NCBI GenBank assembly: GCA_947626755.1
Contig: CANQTP010000020.1
Span: 1-41,794, forward strand
Length of the DNA stretch: 41,794 nucleotides
Reading direction: 5' to 3'
DNA from: an uncultured Clostridia bacterium
GTDB taxonomy: Bacteria; Bacillota; Clostridia; Oscillospirales; Ruminococcaceae
The translations under genes and the position numbers were made by a program. The notes beneath the pieces were generated by a model. It saw nothing but the letters and a program-made list of their open reading frames with translations. It had not been told where the DNA came from and did no database searches. Positions 33,817-41,783 of the stretch are shown piece by piece. The number at the start of each line of letters is the position of its first letter. The stretch's first letter is position 1.

Positions 33817-33935
33817 CAGAGTTGAGAGTTAAGAGTTGAGAGCAGGCTGAGGCGGGGAAGCCCCCGCAGGCAATCAGGTTTTACTTTGTGATTTTCCGTT
33901 TAAGTATACCGTGCATGAAGTAAAGCGCAATCTGC
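33817..33935. repeat. dispersed repeat element, copy B
   Basis: Starts with GAGTTGAGAG heptamers, then AGCAGGCTGAGGCGGGGAAG, a hairpin GCGGGG/CCCCGC, a CAGG-rich block, TTTGTGATTTTCC and, weaker, GTATACCGTGCATGAAG. Copy C (on the other strand) matches nearly base for base through the hairpin. Confidence 0.85.
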
Positions 33936-33969
33936 AAATAACTTTTGAAAAAATGTTAATAAACGGGTA

Positions 33970-33998
33970 TTGACAAAAATAAAAAAGTATGATAAAAT
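33970..33998 (+). promoter_or_regulatory. promoter of putative antitoxin RNA
   Basis: A perfect TTGACA is followed after 17 bases by TAAAAT. Transcription would start at about 34005, with GGAACACACC in the first bases. It faces the toxin promoter at 34268-34296. Confidence 0.75.
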
Positions 33999-34004
33999 AA
34001 TAAA

Positions 34005-34115
34005 AAAGGAACACACCGATGAACGGCTGCTCCCCCATGATGCTTAAAAGAGAAATATAACCGTCATTCTTCTGGTAAAAGCTGGGCGGCTATATTGCAT
34101 TCGTTTACTTTTTTC
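34005..34115 (+). ncRNA. putative type I antitoxin RNA
   Basis: This is the predicted transcript of about 110 nt from the consensus promoter at 33970, running toward and overlapping the 3' end of the toxin mRNA; the end is set by a T6 run at 34109-34114. Its first bases (GGAACACACC, then ACGGCTGCTCCCC) are an inverted copy of the toxin mRNA leader, so both RNAs start with nearly the same sequence. A 13-codon frame from ATG 34019 exists but has no recognisable product. The overlap with the toxin mRNA 3' region would be about 70 nt, as in TxpA/RatA-type systems. Not shown by experiment. Confidence 0.55.
34055..34095. terminator. shared hairpin between toxin and antitoxin
   Basis: ATATAACCG (34055-34063) faces CGGCTATAT (34087-34095). 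In minus-strand RNA the nine pairs are complete with one G-U, and a U-rich stretch (UUUCUCUUUU) follows, so it can end the toxin mRNA. In plus-strand RNA one pair is lost and the T-run is 13 bases away. Confidence 0.5.
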
Positions 34116-34191
34116 TATGTGATATAGAATAAGTAAGTGAGATAATACTAACTATTAAGTCAAGTAGTAATAATACTTCTGTAAGTGTCAT
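34105..34191 (-). CDS. 28-aa hydrophobic peptide, putative type I toxin
   Basis: The frame encodes 28 residues: a short polar start (MTLTE), one membrane helix (VLLLLDLIVSIISLTYSIS) and a basic end (HRKK). This is the layout of type I toxins of the TxpA/BsrG and holin-like toxin groups, which damage the membrane. An in-frame stop lies two codons before the ATG, so the start is fixed. AGGAAAGGGGG precedes it by 10 bases, and CCCCTTTTC in the leader can mask that site. A perfect TTGACA-17-TATAAT promoter drives it with a leader of about 70 bases. An opposing RNA gene overlaps its 3' end. Toxicity is inferred from architecture. Confidence 0.65.
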   Translation of the reverse strand: MTLTEVLLLLDLIVSIISLTYSISHRKK

Positions 34192-34267
34192 TAGTTATCA
34201 TCCCCCTTTCCTTATGTTATAGTGAAAAGGGGAGCTGCCGTCCACCGTTTGGTGTGTTCCAAAATTT

Positions 34268-34296
34268 ATTATATCATACTTGTCGAAATATGTCAA
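34268..34296 (-). promoter_or_regulatory. toxin promoter
   Basis: A perfect TTGACA and a perfect TATAAT with 17 bases between, on the minus strand. Transcription would begin at about 34261, with the leader GGAACACACC right after. Confidence 0.85.
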
Positions 34297-34312
34297 TATG
34301 TAAAAAAACAAA

Positions 34313-34343
34313 TTTTCCCGTCCATTTCAAAATGGGCGGGAAT
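34313..34343 (-). terminator. terminator of valS
   Basis: CCCGTCCATTT and AAATGGGCGGG (11 pairs including one G-T) enclose two bases and are flanked by A/T tracts on both sides. On the minus strand a T7 run follows within 10 bases. It lies about 90 bases after the valS stop and also separates valS from the toxin gene. Confidence 0.7.
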
Positions 34344-34412
34344 TTTACATTCAGATTTAACTTTAATTAATTCACTGAATATAAAAATTAAAAAATCACA
34401 AAGATATGCCTA

Positions 34413-34445
34413 CAATTACGCATTAAGAATTACGAATTACGAATT
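34413..34445. repeat. GTAATKC heptamer repeat, single arm
   Basis: Four units on the minus strand covering the end of valS: the final codons AAT TCG TAA are repeat sequence, giving the protein the same Asn-Ser end as MurG. Confidence 0.85.
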
Positions 34446-37054
34446 GCATTTATTGATTGTTCTATTTTCGCCATCTTTTCCTGCGCTCTGGCAAGTTTTG
34501 CTTTTTCCGCTTCGACCTGCTGCGCGGGGGCTTTGGAGATAAATCCCTGATTGTTCAGCTTGCCCGATGAGAAATCTATGTCCTTCTGAACAGCTGCTTT
34601 TTCCTTGTTCAGGCGTGCAAGTTCTTTTTCCTTGTCTACAAGCTCGTCCATAGGTATGAAGATCCTTGCGCTGTCCGTAACTACAGTTACCGCATCGGGA
34701 ACATTTACCTTTTCGGCGATCTCTATTTCGGAAGCGGAAGCAAGACGCTCAAAGAACATTCTTCCCTGCTCGAATATCTCCGTTTCTGCGGTTTCAATGT
34801 GTACTGCCGCTTTCTTGGAGGGCGGAACGTTCATTTCCGAACGGCGGTTCCTTATGCCCTTTATGGCTTCGATTATCTTTCCGAACTGCTTTTCTTCCGT
34901 CTCAAAATTGAGTTTTTCGTCATATTCGGGGAACTTTGAAAGTATGCAGGGAACATCATCTTCCGAAACAGCAGACCATATTTCTTCTGTGATAAACGGC
35001 ATGAACGGGTGCAGGAGTTTCAACATTCCCTGTAAAACAAACACAAGAACGTCCTGCGCAGTCTCGGCAGTCTTTCCGCCTGCCGCGATCCTCGGCTTGG
35101 TGAGTTCGATATACCAGTCGCAGTAAACGTCCCAGATAAAGTCGTAAAGTTTCGCCACTGCAACGCCAAGTTCAAAGCTTTCAAGATTGTCGTTTACTTC
35201 CTTTGCAAGGCGGTTGAAGCTGCTTACTATCCACTTGTCCTCGATATTGAGTTCTTCGGGAAGTCCGCCGAATTTGAAATCTTCGGGCAGATTCATGAGA
35301 ACGTATCTTGAAGCGTTCCAGAGTTTGTTTGCAAAGTTTCTCGATGCCTTTACCTTTTCATCTGTGTAACGCATATCGTTTCCGGGAGCGTTGCCTGTTG
35401 CAAGCATGAAGCGGAGAGCGTCCGCGCCGTACTTGTCTATCTCTTCAAGGGGGTCAATGCCGTTTCCGAGGGATTTTGACATCTTTCTTCCCTGCGCATC
35501 GCGGACAAGTCCGTGGATAAGGACTGTGTCAAACGGCACTTTGCCCATGTTTTCAAGTCCGCTGAACATCATTCTTATTACCCAGAAGAAAATTATATCG
35601 TATCCAGTAACAAGTGTATTTGTGGGGTAGAAATATTTCAGATCTTCGGTATTGTCAGGCCAGCCCAGTGTGGAGAAAGGCCACAGCGCGGAGCTGAACC
35701 ATGTATCCAGCGTGTCGGGATCCTGTCTCATGGGCTTTCCGCACTTGGGACAAACTGCATGATCTTCTTTTGTGACAACCATTTCGCCGCAGTCGTCACA
35801 GTAGAATGCGGGTATCTGATGTCCCCACCATATCTGACGGGAAATACACCAATCGCGGATATTTTCCAGCCAGTGGAAGTATGTCTTTTCAAATCTTTCG
35901 GGAACAAACTTAGTTTCGCCGTTCTTCACAGCGTCAATTGCAGGCTGTGCAAGAGGTTTCATCTTTACGAACCACTGTGTTGAAACTTTCGGTTCAACTG
36001 TAGTTCCGCAGCGGTAGCAAGTTCCCACATTATGAACGTGTTCCTCTATCTTGACAAGGTAGCCGCCTTTTTCCAGATCTTCAACAATTTTCTTTCTTGC
36101 TTCATAGCGATCCATTCCCGCATATTCGGGGTAATCGTCAACAATATGCGCATCGTCGGTCATAACGTTGAGAACGGGCAGATCATGGCGGAGACCCACT
36201 TCAAAGTCGTTGGGATCGTGTGCAGGGGTAATTTTTACAACGCCTGTTCCGAAATCCATCTCAACGTAATCGTCGGCAATAACGGGGATCTCCCTGCCCA
36301 CAAGGGGAAGTATGAGAGTCTTGCCCACAATATCCTTGTAGCGCTCATCGTTGGGATTTACCGCAACGGCGGTATCGCCCAGCATAGTTTCGGGACGGGT
36401 CGTGGCAAGTTCAACATATCCGCTGCCGTCCTTGAACGGATAGCGCAGATGCCAGAAATGTCCCGCCTGTTCCTCGAAAGTAACTTCCGCATCGGAAAGG
36501 GAAGTTTTGCAGTGCGGACACCAATTGATAATTCTTTCGCCGCGGTAGATAAGACCTTTCTCATAATATTTTACAAAAACTTCCTTAACGGCTTTTGAGC
36601 AGCCTTCGTCCATAGTGAAGCGTTCCCTTGACCAGTCGCAGGAGCTTCCCAACTTTTTCAGCTGTTCAACGATACGTCCGCCGTACTGTTTTTTCCATTC
36701 CCAAGCGCGCTCCATGAACTTTTCACGTCCGATGGACTCTTTGGTAAGTCCCTCTTTAGCCATAGCGGCAACTATCTTTGCTTCTGTGGCGATAGCGGCG
36801 TGATCCGTTCCGGGAAGCCAGAGTGCGGCATAGCCTTTCATGCGCTTCCAGCGGATAAGAATATCCTGAAGCGTTTCATCAAGAGCGTGTCCCATATGGA
36901 GCTGACCGGTAATGTTCGGAGGGGGGATCACGATAGTATACGGAGTTTTCTGAGGGTCGCGCTCGGCTTTGAAGCAGTCGTTTTCCACCCAGAACTTATA
37001 TATTTTATCCTCAACTTCCTTGGGTTCGTAGAGTTTTGAAAGTTCTTTCTTCAT
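34430..37054 (-). CDS. valS: valyl-tRNA synthetase
   Basis: ValS charges tRNA-Val. The 874-residue class I synthetase has the HIGH box as HMGH in [16 protein letters not shown], the KMSKS box in [11 protein letters not shown], the editing domain between them, paired zinc-knuckle cysteines (CDDCGEM...CPKCGKP) and the C-terminal coiled coil ([20 protein letters not shown]) that is typical of ValRS and not of IleRS or LeuRS. The frame opens at 37090, but ATG 37054 with AAAGGA upstream is chosen. The leader from the predicted promoter is only about 35 bases, so there is no room for a T-box. The last two residues come from a heptamer repeat. Confidence 0.97.
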   Translation of the reverse strand: MKKELSKLYEPKEVEDKIYKFWVENDCFKAERDPQKTPYTIVIPPPNITGQLHMGHALDETLQDILIRWKRMKGYAALWLPGTDHAAIATEAKIVAAMAKEGLTKESIGREKFMERAWEWKKQYGGRIVEQLKKLGSSCDWSRERFTMDEGCSKAVKEVFVKYYEKGLIYRGERIINWCPHCKTSLSDAEVTFEEQAGHFWHLRYPFKDGSGYVELATTRPETMLGDTAVAVNPNDERYKDIVGKTLILPLVGREIPVIADDYVEMDFGTGVVKITPAHDPNDFEVGLRHDLPVLNVMTDDAHIVDDYPEYAGMDRYEARKKIVEDLEKGGYLVKIEEHVHNVGTCYRCGTTVEPKVSTQWFVKMKPLAQPAIDAVKNGETKFVPERFEKTYFHWLENIRDWCISRQIWWGHQIPAFYCDDCGEMVVTKEDHAVCPKCGKPMRQDPDTLDTWFSSALWPFSTLGWPDNTEDLKYFYPTNTLVTGYDIIFFWVIRMMFSGLENMGKVPFDTVLIHGLVRDAQGRKMSKSLGNGIDPLEEIDKYGADALRFMLATGNAPGNDMRYTDEKVKASRNFANKLWNASRYVLMNLPEDFKFGGLPEELNIEDKWIVSSFNRLAKEVNDNLESFELGVAVAKLYDFIWDVYCDWYIELTKPRIAAGGKTAETAQDVLVFVLQGMLKLLHPFMPFITEEIWSAVSEDDVPCILSKFPEYDEKLNFETEEKQFGKIIEAIKGIRNRRSEMNVPPSKKAAVHIETAETEIFEQGRMFFERLASASEIEIAEKVNVPDAVTVVTDSARIFIPMDELVDKEKELARLNKEKAAVQKDIDFSSGKLNNQGFISKAPAQQVEAEKAKLARAQEKMAKIEQSINAIRNS

Positions 37055-37093
37055 TTTGGGTCGTTCCTTTCGATAAAAATAAATACACATTTT

Positions 37094-37122
37094 ATAATAA
37101 CATATTTTCCCCGAAAAATCAA
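37094..37122 (-). promoter_or_regulatory. valS promoter
   Basis: TTGATT, 17 bases, TATTAT on the minus strand, with TG one base ahead of the -10. It lies between the aminotransferase terminator and valS and gives a short leader. Confidence 0.65.
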
Positions 37123-37135
37123 TACAAATTTACCG

Positions 37136-37168
37136 AAAAAATGCGGCACCGCTATTAACGATGCCGCA
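37136..37168 (-). terminator. terminator of aminotransferase gene
   Basis: TGCGGCATCG pairs with CGGTGCCGCA (10 pairs, one G-T, 7-base loop), followed on the minus strand by TTTTTT. It lies 170 bases beyond the stop, on the far side of repeat copy C. Confidence 0.9.
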
Positions 37169-37194
37169 GACTTGGGATATTAATAATTTTTTAC

Positions 37195-37338
37195 GCCTGA
37201 ATAGGCTGAAATTTTTGTAAATCAAACTTTGATCCATGCACGTTATACGTCAGGTTGAAAATCACAAAACTTTGCCTGAAAATGCCCGCGGGGGCTTCCC
37301 CGCCTCAGCCTTGCTCTCAACTCTTAACTCTCAACTCT
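37195..37338. repeat. dispersed repeat element, copy C
   Basis: Read on the minus strand from 37338: GAGTTGAGAGTTAAGAG, the GCAAGGCTGAGGCGGGGAAG block, GCGGGG/CCCCGC hairpin, CAGGCAAAGTTTTGTGATTT, AACCTGACGTATAACGTGCA and ATTTACAAAAAT. It is the most complete of the three copies. It starts at the aminotransferase stop codon. Confidence 0.85.
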
Positions 37339-38614
37339 ATCCTAATAGTTTTTCTGCGGAGGCAAGCTTCACGCTTACGCAGAAAATTTTCATAGCGGCT
37401 TCAAGTTCGCTTACAGGCGGATATGTAGGCGCAATTCTTATGTTCCTGTCCCGCGGATCTATCCCGTATGGGAACGTTGCACCCGCGGACGTGAGAACAA
37501 CTCCCGCTTCCTTGCAAAGCTTTACAACGCGCTTCGCACAGCCGTCAAGAGTATTCACCGAAACAAAATACCCGCCGTTTGGCTTGTTCCATTCCAGAAC
37601 GCCCAGTTCGCTGAAATTATCGTTGAGCATATCAAGCACCATGTTGAACTTGGGCGCGATTATAGCTTTGTGCTTTTCCATGTGCGCCATGATGCCGTCA
37701 ACGTTCTTGAAGAATTTCACATGGCGGAGCTGATTTATCTTGTCATAGCTTATGCACTGAATGCCCATAAGCTTGGTTATCTGCTTCATGTTAGCCGCAG
37801 AACCTGCCATTATTGCAACTCCTGCGCCGGGGAATGATATTTTTGAGGTGGACGCAAAGATAAATACCATGTTCTCCTTGCCCGTTTTCTTGCATTCGTC
37901 AAGAATATTCAGAATGTGGTCGGGAGTGTCGGTCAGGTGGTGAACGCAGTATGCGTTATCCCAGAATATGCGGAAATCTTCGGCTTTCGGGGAAAGATCC
38001 GCAAATCTTCTTACCACTTCGTCCGAATATGCTATCCCGTCAGGATTTGAATAGAGCGGAACGCACCATATTCCTTTGATAGTTTCATCTTCTGCAACAA
38101 GTTTTTCTATCATGTCCATATCGGGACCGTCGGAGTGCATGGGAATTGGGATCATTTCTATCCCGAAATGCTCGCAGATCGCAAAATGCCTGTCATATCC
38201 GGGGGCAGGACAGAGAAATTTTATCTTTTCATACTTGTTCCAAGGCTGCTTGCTTCCGTAAACGCCGTGGGAAAGCGCCCTTGAAACGGTATCGTACATC
38301 ATGGCAAGACTGGAGTTTCCGCCGATGATAATTTCGTCCTTGGCAACCCCAAGAAGTTCGCCGAAAAGCCGTTTGGCATCGGCAATTCCCGTAAGTTCGC
38401 CGTAATTGCGGCAGTCAATGCCGTCCTCGGTTATCATGCTTGCCGAATTTGTGAACACGTCAAACATCGGCATACAAATATCAAGCTGATCCGCTCCGGG
38501 CTTTCCTCTGGACATATCAAGCTTCATGCCCTTTGCCTTATATTCCTCATATTCGCGGGAACATTCCTCCGCAAACTTTTCAAGCCTGTCTCTGCTCATT
38601 TCTGTGAGCTTCAT
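37337..38614 (-). CDS. aminotransferase class I (aspartate-type, subgroup Ic)
   Basis: This PLP-dependent enzyme of 425 residues starts MKLTEMSRDRLEKFAEECSR and carries LDMSRGKPGADQLDICMPM, the PLP-lysine segment STSKISFPGAG, CPAPGYDRHFAI, WDNAYCVHHL and the carboxylate-binding arginine in RNIRIAPTYPP. This combination fits the diverged aspartate aminotransferase group found in Firmicutes and Actinobacteria (PF12897 type), exchanging amino groups between aspartate and 2-oxoglutarate. It is a single-gene unit with a promoter in front and a strong terminator behind repeat copy C. Its TAG stop is the first codon of the repeat. The exact amino acid used is inferred from the family. Confidence 0.88.
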   Translation of the reverse strand: MKLTEMSRDRLEKFAEECSREYEEYKAKGMKLDMSRGKPGADQLDICMPMFDVFTNSASMITEDGIDCRNYGELTGIADAKRLFGELLGVAKDEIIIGGNSSLAMMYDTVSRALSHGVYGSKQPWNKYEKIKFLCPAPGYDRHFAICEHFGIEMIPIPMHSDGPDMDMIEKLVAEDETIKGIWCVPLYSNPDGIAYSDEVVRRFADLSPKAEDFRIFWDNAYCVHHLTDTPDHILNILDECKKTGKENMVFIFASTSKISFPGAGVAIMAGSAANMKQITKLMGIQCISYDKINQLRHVKFFKNVDGIMAHMEKHKAIIAPKFNMVLDMLNDNFSELGVLEWNKPNGGYFVSVNTLDGCAKRVVKLCKEAGVVLTSAGATFPYGIDPRDRNIRIAPTYPPVSELEAAMKIFCVSVKLASAEKLLG

Positions 38615-38694
38615 AAAAACTCTTCCTTTCAGTAAACGAAATATTTAAGTCCGTACATCGCGGACAGATGTTTTTCACTCGCGTACCAATTAAT

Positions 38695-38723
38695 ATGATA
38701 ATACTTTTCCCGCAAGTTTGCAA
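38695..38723 (-). promoter_or_regulatory. aminotransferase promoter
   Basis: TTGCAA, 17 bases, TATCAT on the minus strand. The roughly 75-base leader contains a small GTCCG/CGGAC hairpin near 38652-38668 with no clear role. Confidence 0.7.
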
Positions 38724-38780
38724 GTGTTTTCCGAAAATCCTGCAAATATTTTACTTTTTATACATATTAAGCCGTTTTTT

Positions 38781-38816
38781 GAAATAAAATACTGTGAAAA
38801 ATTCCTTTTACAGTAT
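38781..38816 (-). terminator. terminator of nadA-diguanylate cyclase operon
   Basis: ATACTGT and ACAGTAT form the stem base, extended by A/T pairs, around a GGAA-type loop; TTTATTTC follows on the minus strand. The stem includes the cyclase stop codon. It is weak in GC. Confidence 0.5.
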
Positions 38817-40529
38817 ACCGCTTCCCGAAAATATCCATACAGTTTCCAGTCGGTCATTGCCGTCAAGATCCGATCTCAGGATCTGGAGCATCATGTTTGA
38901 ACCGTCGCTTTTTTCGTAATTCATGTATACGAAGCCTTTGTCTTTCAGCTTTTCGGATAAAACTGCGTCATCGGTAAGTTCCACCACCGCGTCATAGCAT
39001 TCGGACTTTACGTATTTTTTCGCATAAAGCCGCATGGCTTTCTTGAACGAGAACCCGCAGTATTCCAGAAGGGATTTGAAATAGTCGGGGATATATATGT
39101 ATCTTAAAGTGTCGGCGGCATTATCAACAAAGTAAACTCCCGCATATTTTGTGGCAATTACTTTCAGGAAATACTCCGCGTCCCGCTTTTCGGTGAGGAG
39201 TTTTTCCAGTTCCTCATTCATGGAACGTTTGCGGCGGTCCTCGTCATGGTTGTTTTTATAGAAAAGGTCTTTGTCGTTGCGCATGGAAATTTCCGCCGCG
39301 CCGACAGTCTTGTAAATATCCTCGCTGCTGCCGCTTTCCGCACCGCAGGAGATCGTGTAACTGTTCTCTGCAAGGAACTTCCGCATCTCTATTATGATCT
39401 TTTCCGTTTGTTTCTTGGAGAGCCGCTTGCTTATCATTACGAACTCATCGCCGCCGATACGGTAAAGCCGTTCCTCGGGATAGAATTTGCGGAGAGCGTC
39501 CGCAACGCAGCAAAGCATATCGTCGCCTTTCTGATGTCCGAGATGGTTGTTGAGTTCATGCAGACCGTTTACGTCAACATAAAGGCAGGAAACGCTTTTC
39601 AGCTTGCTGCCGTTTTTGATGCTGTCCAGATCCTCGTTGAATTTGTGCCTGTTGTAAAGCAGAGTCAGCGCATCGCGGTTGAAATTATCCACAAGCTCCT
39701 GACGGTGGCGGAGTTCGGACATATGCTCCTCGTGGACGTCCTTTACAAACAGGATCATTTCCGCATTTTCCCTGCTGAAACCTTTTGCGGGAACAAGATC
39801 CATCTGCGCCCAGCGGTAACCGCCATCGGCGTGTTTCCGTCTGTAGCGGCAGCTCATGCGGATCTTTTTGCTGCTGCAAAAATAGTCCGTTATCCGCTTC
39901 GGGTCGGTAAATTGCCTGTATTCTTCAATATCCTCCTCGTGGACATTGCCCGCATCGGCAAAAGTTCTCCACCAATCGGTAATTTTTGTTGCGGAATCGT
40001 CAGGCTTTTCATTTTCGTCCGCCTTGACAATTTCAAAGGTGTCGTTTGTAAGGTTTATCTTCAGGATTTTGTAGTAAATTATGGAAAGCGCGGACATGGC
40101 TTCCGAAACGGCATTTATATCCGAGTCGGAATCTCTCAGTCCGAAAACCGCCCACGGATCATCGGGAGAACAGCCCTCGGGCGCAGAAATACAGAACACC
40201 ACCCATTTTGCACCGCCTGTGGTTTTGCGTTTGTAGTGGAAGGAAATGCGCCTTTCGCCGCCGAATATCCTGCTGCGGATATTTTCGGGATCCGCGAAAC
40301 GCAGATACTCGTCAATATACTCCGCGTACATGAATTTCTCGTCTGCAAGTTTTTGCGCATAGACGAAAATATCCTTTTCGTCCTCAAAATTTCCCGAGAT
40401 CTCGCTGTCCTTTTTAAGATATTCATACTCGCCCGTTACAAGGTTCACCCTTGCAAGCTGCAAGTACGACTCCATCACGGTTTTTTCGACAAATCTGTAA
40501 AGTTCGTTTTTCTGCTCGGTATTTTCCAT
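38808..40529 (-). CDS. diguanylate cyclase (GGDEF) with flanking sensor-like domains
   Basis: The 573-residue cytosolic protein carries an intact catalytic GGDEF at 359-363 (YRIGGDEFVM) in a complete GGDEF domain (about 275-425), so it should make cyclic di-GMP. The inhibitory RxxD site expected just upstream is FYPE, so product feedback is probably absent. Two PAS-like segments precede it (about 15-140 and 145-265, the second with RYRRKHADGGYRWAQMDL). A further 125 residues after the cyclase domain, with EYFLKVIATKYAGVYFVD and FVYMNYEKSDGSNM, look like another PAS-like domain. There are no membrane segments. ATG 40529 with GAAGGGG upstream is chosen over 40565. It follows nadA by 22 bases. 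Confidence 0.88.
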   Translation of the reverse strand: MENTEQKNELYRFVEKTVMESYLQLARVNLVTGEYEYLKKDSEISGNFEDEKDIFVYAQKLADEKFMYAEYIDEYLRFADPENIRSRIFGGERRISFHYKRKTTGGAKWVVFCISAPEGCSPDDPWAVFGLRDSDSDINAVSEAMSALSIIYYKILKINLTNDTFEIVKADENEKPDDSATKITDWWRTFADAGNVHEEDIEEYRQFTDPKRITDYFCSSKKIRMSCRYRRKHADGGYRWAQMDLVPAKGFSRENAEMILFVKDVHEEHMSELRHRQELVDNFNRDALTLLYNRHKFNEDLDSIKNGSKLKSVSCLYVDVNGLHELNNHLGHQKGDDMLCCVADALRKFYPEERLYRIGGDEFVMISKRLSKKQTEKIIIEMRKFLAENSYTISCGAESGSSEDIYKTVGAAEISMRNDKDLFYKNNHDEDRRKRSMNEELEKLLTEKRDAEYFLKVIATKYAGVYFVDNAADTLRYIYIPDYFKSLLEYCGFSFKKAMRLYAKKYVKSECYDAVVELTDDAVLSEKLKDKGFVYMNYEKSDGSNMMLQILRSDLDGNDRLETVWIFSGSGIL

Positions 40530-40551
40530 TATAAGACCCCTTCTGATAGAA

Positions 40552-41460
40552 TTACCCGAGTTCAAGCATACGGTCTATGCAGACCCTTGCTTTTTTCATG
40601 ACATCGGGAGACATTTCTATTTCAAGTCCGCCGCCGTTCAGCGCTTTGTAAACATCGGGAAGTGTTGTGCGCTTCATATTGGGGCAGATAAGGTGCTTTG
40701 AAAGCGGGTAAAATTCCTTGTCGGGGCATACATACTGGAGATGTTCCGCTATTGAGATCTCCGTACCTATTATAAACTCCTTCGCTTCCGATTTCATGGC
40801 AAAATTTACTATCCCGCTTGTTGAACCCACATAGTCGGCGTGTTTCGTAACTGCGGGAACGCACTCGGGGTGGACGAGCAGAAGCGCCTGCGGGTGTTTT
40901 TCCTTCTCGTTAAGCACGTCCTTTTCCCGTACTGCCGCATGAATGGGACAGCCGCCCTGAATGAGTTTTATCTCCTTTTCGGGGAGCTGTTCGGCAACAA
41001 AAGCGCCAAGATTGCAGTCGGGAATGAAAAGTATCTTATTATTTTCGATCTTCCTGCAAATCTCCACAGCCGACGAGGAAGTCACGCAAACGTCACATTC
41101 CGTCTTTAACTCGGCGGTAGTGTTTATGTAAGCAACGACAGTGTGTTCGGGATACATCTTTTTAAGCTGACGGAGTTCGTCCGCGGAAAGCTGTTCCGCC
41201 ATAGGACAGCTGCAGCCTTCCTTTGCGAGGATCACTTTTTTATCGGGAGAAAGCAGTTTGCAGGTCTCCGCCATGAAGTGGACCCCGCACATGATAACGG
41301 TGCTGTTCTTATCCGAAACGGCAAGTTCGGAAAGGCGGAAGCTGTCGCCTGTATAGTCGGCGATCTCCTGAATTTCCTCCGCCTGATAGCTATGGGCGAG
41401 GATAGTGATATTCTTTTCCTTTTTAAGTTTCAGGATCTCCTGCTGAAGATCTTTTACCAT
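40552..41460 (-). CDS. nadA: quinolinate synthase NadA
   Basis: NadA condenses iminoaspartate and dihydroxyacetone phosphate to quinolinate for NAD synthesis, using a 4Fe-4S cluster. The 302-residue protein shows the three expected ligand cysteines, Cys85 (GCSCPMAE), Cys171 (QGGCPIH) and Cys259 (HLICPNMKRTT), plus the substrate segment HPEC at 197-200 and AHSYQAEEIQEIAD at the start. AAAAGGAG precedes the ATG. Its normal partners nadB and nadC are not next to it; instead it shares a transcript with a diguanylate cyclase. A promoter (41502-41530) lies close upstream. Confidence 0.97.
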   Translation of the reverse strand: MVKDLQQEILKLKKEKNITILAHSYQAEEIQEIADYTGDSFRLSELAVSDKNSTVIMCGVHFMAETCKLLSPDKKVILAKEGCSCPMAEQLSADELRQLKKMYPEHTVVAYINTTAELKTECDVCVTSSSAVEICRKIENNKILFIPDCNLGAFVAEQLPEKEIKLIQGGCPIHAAVREKDVLNEKEKHPQALLLVHPECVPAVTKHADYVGSTSGIVNFAMKSEAKEFIIGTEISIAEHLQYVCPDKEFYPLSKHLICPNMKRTTLPDVYKALNGGGLEIEMSPDVMKKARVCIDRMLELG

Positions 41461-41501
41461 AACTGTCTCTCCTTTTATAATGAAATAAACATACAGATAT
41501 A

Positions 41502-41530
41502 ATTTTACTATAAAATATTTAACATTTCAA
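41502..41530 (-). promoter_or_regulatory. nadA promoter
   Basis: TTGAAA, 17 bases, TAAAAT on the minus strand, 42 bases before the nadA start. The remaining gap up to 41754 holds no gene that I can support; a small CGGAAT/ATTCCG dyad lies near 41650-41670. Confidence 0.65.
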
Positions 41531-41754
41531 TAACACAGCATTTATTTTTTGTGTTCACAGGCAATATCTTGTTAATGACACGCGGAAATCAATTTTCAAA
41601 ATAAAGCACAATAAAGATCACGATTTTATTGCAAATTGTACAAAAAGCGGAATGACCGAATATTCCGAATGAGAAAGTACGGATCGTTTCTGAAAATTTA
41701 TTTCAGCGCACTCTCCAACTTAGTGTAAAATAAAAGTAGGCAGAGGGAGAAAAG

Positions 41755-41783
41755 AAAAAAGAGGGCAAGAAAGCCTTGCCCTC
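41755..41783 (-). terminator. terminator of a gene beyond the right edge
   Basis: GAGGGCAAG and CTTGCCCTC form a perfect 9-bp stem around 5 bases, followed on the minus strand by TTTTTT. It must serve a minus-strand gene that ends just outside the window. Confidence 0.9.

Noticed and set aside
34019-34060. 13-codon frame in the putative antitoxin RNA
   Set aside because: It has no family match or conserved features and the RNA is better explained as an antisense regulator; kept only as a remark.
37055-37130. T-box riboswitch before valS
   Set aside because: The gap from promoter to start is too short and lacks the T-box sequence and antiterminator stem.
39246-40601. Long plus-strand frame of 451 codons
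   Set aside because: It lies antisense to the diguanylate cyclase gene, has no ribosome site or recognisable domain, and is explained as a shadow of that gene's codon pattern.
41550-41580. NiaR-type operator (TGTGTTCACA) upstream of nadA
   Set aside because: Only a weak single half-site away from the promoter; not enough to claim regulation by niacin.
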